Source: Serinus canaria
Taxonomy: Eukaryota > Chordata > Aves > Passeriformes > Fringillidae
Direction of reading: 5' to 3'
NCBI RefSeq assembly: GCF_022539315.1
Contig: NC_066333.1
Span: 3,844,001 to 3,908,000, forward strand
DNA: 64,000 bases
Positions within the stretch are counted from its first letter, which is position 1; every line of letters begins with the position of its first letter. This document shows, one piece after another, positions 59,951 to 64,000 of the stretch. Made by a program: the position numbers and the translations under genes. The notes below the pieces were generated by a model. It was not told where the DNA came from. It did not search any database and saw only the letters and a program-made list of their open reading frames with translations.

Positions 59951-62120
59951 CTGCCCTTTCTCTGCAGGCTGATGTCCCAGGTGTGCCTGCCCCTGCATCT
60001 GTGAGTGATGGCTGTTCTACACCTGGAGGGCAGCAGCAGATTAGACAGAATTAGGCTTCCTTGCATCCTGTTATTTAGCCCTGCCCTGTCCTGCTCCCTT
60101 TTTGACTCAGCAAAGGAAAGGCAGGATTTGTAATGCCTTCCCATGGTTTCCAGCCCCTGCCCATGCAGGGGAGGTTTTTCTCCTGTGTCTCATCCATTGA
60201 ACAGAAGCTGTTCCTTAGGCTCTGAGTGGTGAATTGCCACCCAAACAGGCTCTTCCCAGGAATATCCCAACATGAAAAGACTGTGTAATATATGAATATT
60301 TATTTCCAGGGAAATTCCTAGGTGATGAGTGTAGATTCTTTTTTTCCCTGAATAGGATATGGCAAGGCAAGTGTTAAAGTGAGACTTTGCAGACCCCAGC
60401 TTGAGGACTTTAGTGTTGCTAACAGGTCTTGCCTTGGTCAGAATAAAATTTTAACTGTAGAGTGAAGAGTGCAGGTGATTCATAGGTGGCTGCTAAATTC
60501 ACAGCCTCAAAAAAACCCCTGAGGAAAAGGAGGGTGAGACTGGAGTGGTACCAGGGCCAGCACACAGGGCTGGGTGAACACTTGGTTTCAACCTCCCTGA
60601 CTCTCCCTGCATCCCTGACAAAGCCAAGTCTGAGAGCAGACGTGCCAAAAATCAAGGCCAGAGAGGGAAAACAAGAGGCCAAAGTGGAAGTGCCATCCTC
60701 GTGTCCTCATGTCTCATCTTCTCCACCAGCATGTCCTGGGGGAACAGCAGGGCATGTGCACAGTGATGTGTGAGCAGGGAGGGCTGGAGGGGATGTCCCC
60801 TGAGAGGGACACTGAAGGAAACATCTCTGGGCAGGCTCTTGGGCCACCTCCCCTGAGCCACTGTCATTGCTGACACTGCTGAGCTCCCCTCACCTCAGCC
60901 TGCTGGCATTTATTTAGGGCTTTGTTTTATTTTATTTTAGACTGGTGGCAAGAGGAGACTGCTGTGCAGACAACTCCAGAGTGGAGTCAGTGTGCATAAA
61001 AACCCAGGGAGATGGGAGGCATTTGTCTCTTTAATGCTACCTTGGCTCTTTCTGGAGTGATCTGTCTGCTGCCACTGTGTAGGTCCACAAGATGATGAGG
61101 CAGATAAAATGGGATGATGAGCTTGTGTTAGAAGACAACCTATCAACAGACCTGTTGATGTATTGCACTTCTCAACTCAGGTGGATTTAGGGGCGAGGGG
61201 AGGATAAATTTTCCCCTAACTTTTCTTGCTGCTTGTAGATATCCATTAGCTCTCCACAGACCATGACTTTCCTTTCCCATCAGCTTTGAATTACTCAGTC
61301 TGGGACTGAGCTGGAAAGTAATTTCAGGAGACAAAAAAAAAAAAAAAAAAAGAGGTGGGCAGAACCCCATTTTTTAATTTAATTCTGCCTGTGGATGGCT
61401 TAAATTCTGCCCTTTATCAGGGCTTGCATCAAAACAGGCTGATGGAGGTGCTCTGTGGGGAGATGATGGATTTGCCTGGATGGTCAAGGAATTGTGGACT
61501 AGTCCTGCAAGGAAATTAGAGGGACAAAAAAAACCCCAATTCAGCAGAGGTATAATCAGTATTACCTTCAAGATAAAGGCTTTGGTAAGTCCAACCATGT
61601 AACAAAAGATGAATAGTCCACTGATTTTTGTCTATAACTGTAGAAGGACCAGGGATCTTTTCCAACCATTTTTATCAAAGGCTGCAAGGACCATAAACCT
61701 TTAAACTGAGAGGGTTAGGAATGGTTTTGTTCCTCCCACAAATTCAGGCTTTGTCTCTCTCCTTCACCCTGAAATAGTGCTTAAGGACAGAAGCAAACCC
61801 ACTGCTTCATGTGGAAGAAACAAATGGCTCTACATCTCCTGTGTCCCCTCTAATGGATTTAAACCTCTTTCAGAACTGCAATCCAGGCCCTCTGGGCTGG
61901 TTCCCACAGCTCCCCAGCCATCCCTCACCCCACTGGAACCAGTGTCCTGCCAGGCAGGGAGCTGGGACTCACACAAACACCTCTCTCCTTCTCAGTGGAG
62001 CTTTTTCTCCACAAACAGACACAAAATTCTGTGCTGTTTTTCTGACACTGCACCAACAGGAATCTGTGCTAAAGATTTGATAGGAGAGCTGAGTAATGGA
62101 GATCTTCAGCCATGGTGAGC
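59951..62120. other. Unique sequence, no gene supported
   Basis: Contains an A19 run at 61333-61351. Frames do not exceed 113 aa; no domain recognised. Confidence 0.5.
61333..61351. repeat. A19 homopolymer
   Basis: A pure A run, with no retrocopy body recognised upstream. Confidence 0.9.
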
Positions 62121-62455
62121 ATGAAATCAGAGAATCCCAGAATGGCTAGGATTGGAAGGAATGTTAAAGATCACCTCTTTCCACACCCCTGCCATGGCAG
62201 GGACACCTCCCACTGTCCCAGGTTGCTCCAGCCCCATCCAGCCTGGCCTTGGGCACTCCCAGGGATCCAGAGGCAGCCACAGCTGCTCTGGGCACCCTGT
62301 GCCAGGGCCTCCCCACAGAGAAGAATTTCTTCTTAATATCCAGTTTAAACTGTTCTTTCTGTTTGAAGCCATTCCCCCTTGCCCTGTCCCTCCATGCCCT
62401 CTCCAACTCTCTTGCAGCCCATTTAGGCACTGGAAATGCAGCAAGGTGGAGCAAT
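62121..62455 (-). mobile_element. CR1 LINE 3' fragment (antisense)
   Basis: The plus strand shows ATCAGAGAATCCCAGAATGG, TTGGAAGGAATGTTAAAGAT, CCCTGCCATGGCAGGGACAC, GGCCTTGGGCACTCCCAGGG, GCTGCTCTGGGCACCCTGTG, TTAATATCCAGTTTAAACTG, CCCTTGCCCTGTCCCTCCAT and CATTTAGGCACTGGAAATGC. It is of the same subtype as the copies at 15251 and 59540. Confidence 0.95.
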
Positions 62456-63710
62456 AGATAAATCAGGAATGAGAGAGAAGGTGAGAGAAGATTTACCTTA
62501 TTCTCTTCCAGTGTTTGCTTTCCCCTCTTTGGAGGAGATTTCCCTATTTCTGGATTGTCTACTATAAAAATAAAAAAAACAACCCACCAAATGCATGACC
62601 ACCTGGTTTTCCAGGCTGAGAATGTCACTGCAGTGACAGCACTGCCTGGTGGCTCTGTGCTGGCTGTGCTGGTGGCACAGTGAATGCTGGCTTCAAGTAG
62701 TGGCTCTTGTCAAAAATGTAGAGGGGCACTAGAAATTATTGTCACTCATTGTGTTGACAGTGGTTGCAGTGCACATTAGGAAGTGCTGTCAGTGTTTAGT
62801 GGCTCATAGTTTGCTCAGTGAAATTGCTGTTGAAGGTGCTCTGCCTATTCCTATCCTGCCCATTGCTCTCCTCTTCCCCACTTAGTAGAGGAAAGATAAA
62901 ATTCACATTAATTAAAAGCTAATTGATGACAAGATGACAATACCAGTGCAACAGCCCGTGCTCCTAAGTAACAACAGGCTCCTAAATGCCACCAATCTGA
63001 TTTTTAAAAGGCAGTGTCAATATTCTAGCACCTGAAAACCGTTCTCACTAATTGAGGCAAATGATTAAAAGGTGCAGTTGGGTTTTTGTCTGGGTGTGAG
63101 ATGTGCACAGGGCAGAGCCAGGAGGGGACAGCTTGGTAGGGTGAGATTTGCAGCTCCTGCTGCTGCTGCCAGGCAAGGAGGGATGTGGCAGGGAGCAGAG
63201 CTGCTGCTCCCCATCCCACAAGGGATGTTCCCTTGTAAACACCATCCTGAACGTGTCAGTGAGCAGCAGGAGCCAGCCAGGCTGTTGTGGGCAGCAAACC
63301 AGTCCATTGCTGCTGCCCTGGCAGTGCCCTGCTTGCCCAAGCGTGCAGCTGGCTCTGCCTCGGGCACGGCTGGAGCCACAGCCACCAACCTCACCCAGAG
63401 CAGCTTTGTTCAGGCTCCCTGGAGGCTCCCTGAGCCTGGCACACTGTCCTGAGGGGAGGCCAGAACTGCCTGTGCTGCTCACTGGCTTGCACATCCCTCC
63501 TGTCCTGTGCCAGGCCAGGCAGGGCAGGGTGACAGTGGGACCCAGGCTGGGACCAGTGCGCCCTGCTCTGGCACTGCAGAAGGGCTGGGCACTGTGCCAA
63601 TGTCCCCTTTTGAGTGTTCCCTCAGGCCAGGACCTGCAGCTGGGCTCAGATCATTTCATCTCAGTGCAATCTGCAGATCTGTGATCTGCTGGCCCAGCTG
63701 AGAGCAGCAG
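62456..63710. other. Unique sequence, no gene supported
   Basis: AT-rich to about 63060, then GC-rich with overlapping frames of 109-178 aa on both strands. None has a recognisable domain. Confidence 0.45.
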
Positions 63711-63866
63711 TGTGGCATTCACACACCCTCTGGACAGGGAAAGCAGAGAAAAGAAGGATCAGAACAATTCTTATCTCATTTGCTGCTCCTGGGTTTGTGC
63801 CCCTGTGGAATGTCTTCTGGAGATTGTTTATCCAAGGTGATTGCTTCTTTGGATTCTAGTGATGGT
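63711..63866 (+). mobile_element. LTR of the same family as 643-1078, interrupted
   Basis: Starts TGTGGCATTCACAC and follows the same block order as the copy at 643: AGAGAAAAGAAGGATCAGAA, ACAATTCTTATCTC, GCTGCTCCTG, GGAGATTGTTTATCC, GTGATTGCTTCTTTGGATTC. The match stops at about 63866, where a different LTR-like sequence begins, so this copy seems split by a younger insertion. Confidence 0.65.
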
Positions 63867-64000
63867 TGTGAAAAATGTGTATTTTATGGTTGGTTTTTCA
63901 CAATATTAAAATATTAAAATGAATATTATCTGTGTTATATTAGAAAGTGATGCTGTTTTAATTTTCTTATGTAGTGTGTTAAATTTAGGCTTAGGTTATA
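63867..64000 (+). mobile_element. Start of a nested LTR, cut by the window edge
   Basis: Begins TGTGAAAAATGTGTATTTTA and continues as A/T-rich sequence with a TTAGAAAGTGATGCTGTTTT block and TAGTGTGTTAAATTTAGGCT. I recognise this from memory as the 5' part of a passerine retroviral LTR. The 3' end and target-site duplication lie outside the window. Confidence 0.6.

Noticed and set aside
1..64000. CRISPR arrays, prokaryotic operons, tRNA or rRNA genes
   Set aside because: Tandem repeats here are contiguous without unique spacers, and no RNA gene signature was seen; the CR1 and LTR content indicates an avian genome.

Overview
The window looks like non-coding DNA from a bird, most likely a songbird (passerine). 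The evidence is a set of 5'-truncated CR1 (chicken repeat 1) LINE tails on both strands plus several solo LTRs of the endogenous-retrovirus type common in passerines. There are no bacterial-style gene arrays, no tRNA or rRNA genes and no CRISPR array. I could not support a single protein-coding exon. The open frames are short, overlap on both strands, and the longer ones fall on tandem repeats or CR1 tails. The species, the chromosome and the nearest gene cannot be read from the sequence.

Layout. 0-5.3 kb: a solo LTR (about 643-1078), a 43-base T run with GTTT repeats, a CR1 tail (4059-4232), and a probable second LTR (about 4430-5250) that carries a six-copy minisatellite and a poly(A) signal. 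5.3-13 kb: mostly unique sequence with a perfect 3 x 40 bp tandem repeat, a hexanucleotide array, a CTT array and one CR1 tail. 13-16 kb: three CR1 tails, two of them truncated at nearly the same consensus point. 17-18.1 kb: a degraded retroviral-like segment and a complete solo LTR with 6-bp target-site duplications. 20.7-27 kb: three CR1 pieces and a 700-bp minisatellite of about 29 units of 24 bp. 27-36 kb: largely unique, with a second complete solo LTR (32948-33340) that has 6-bp duplications. 36.5-38.9 kb: a cluster of simple repeats, namely a CR1 whose 3' end continues into an ATTCT array, a 27-base T run, a GGAGAA polypurine tract and a 285-bp GGGAT tract with strong G-quadruplex potential. 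39-64 kb: mostly unique AT-leaning sequence with five more CR1 pieces (one looks ancient and turtle/crocodile-like), an AT palindromic block, and an LTR at the right edge that is itself interrupted by another LTR running off the window.

Nothing here works together as a pathway. The window is best read as an intergenic or long-intron region shaped by retroelements, with several unique stretches rich in homeodomain-type TAAT cores that could be conserved enhancers. That last point is inference and needs a cross-species alignment.
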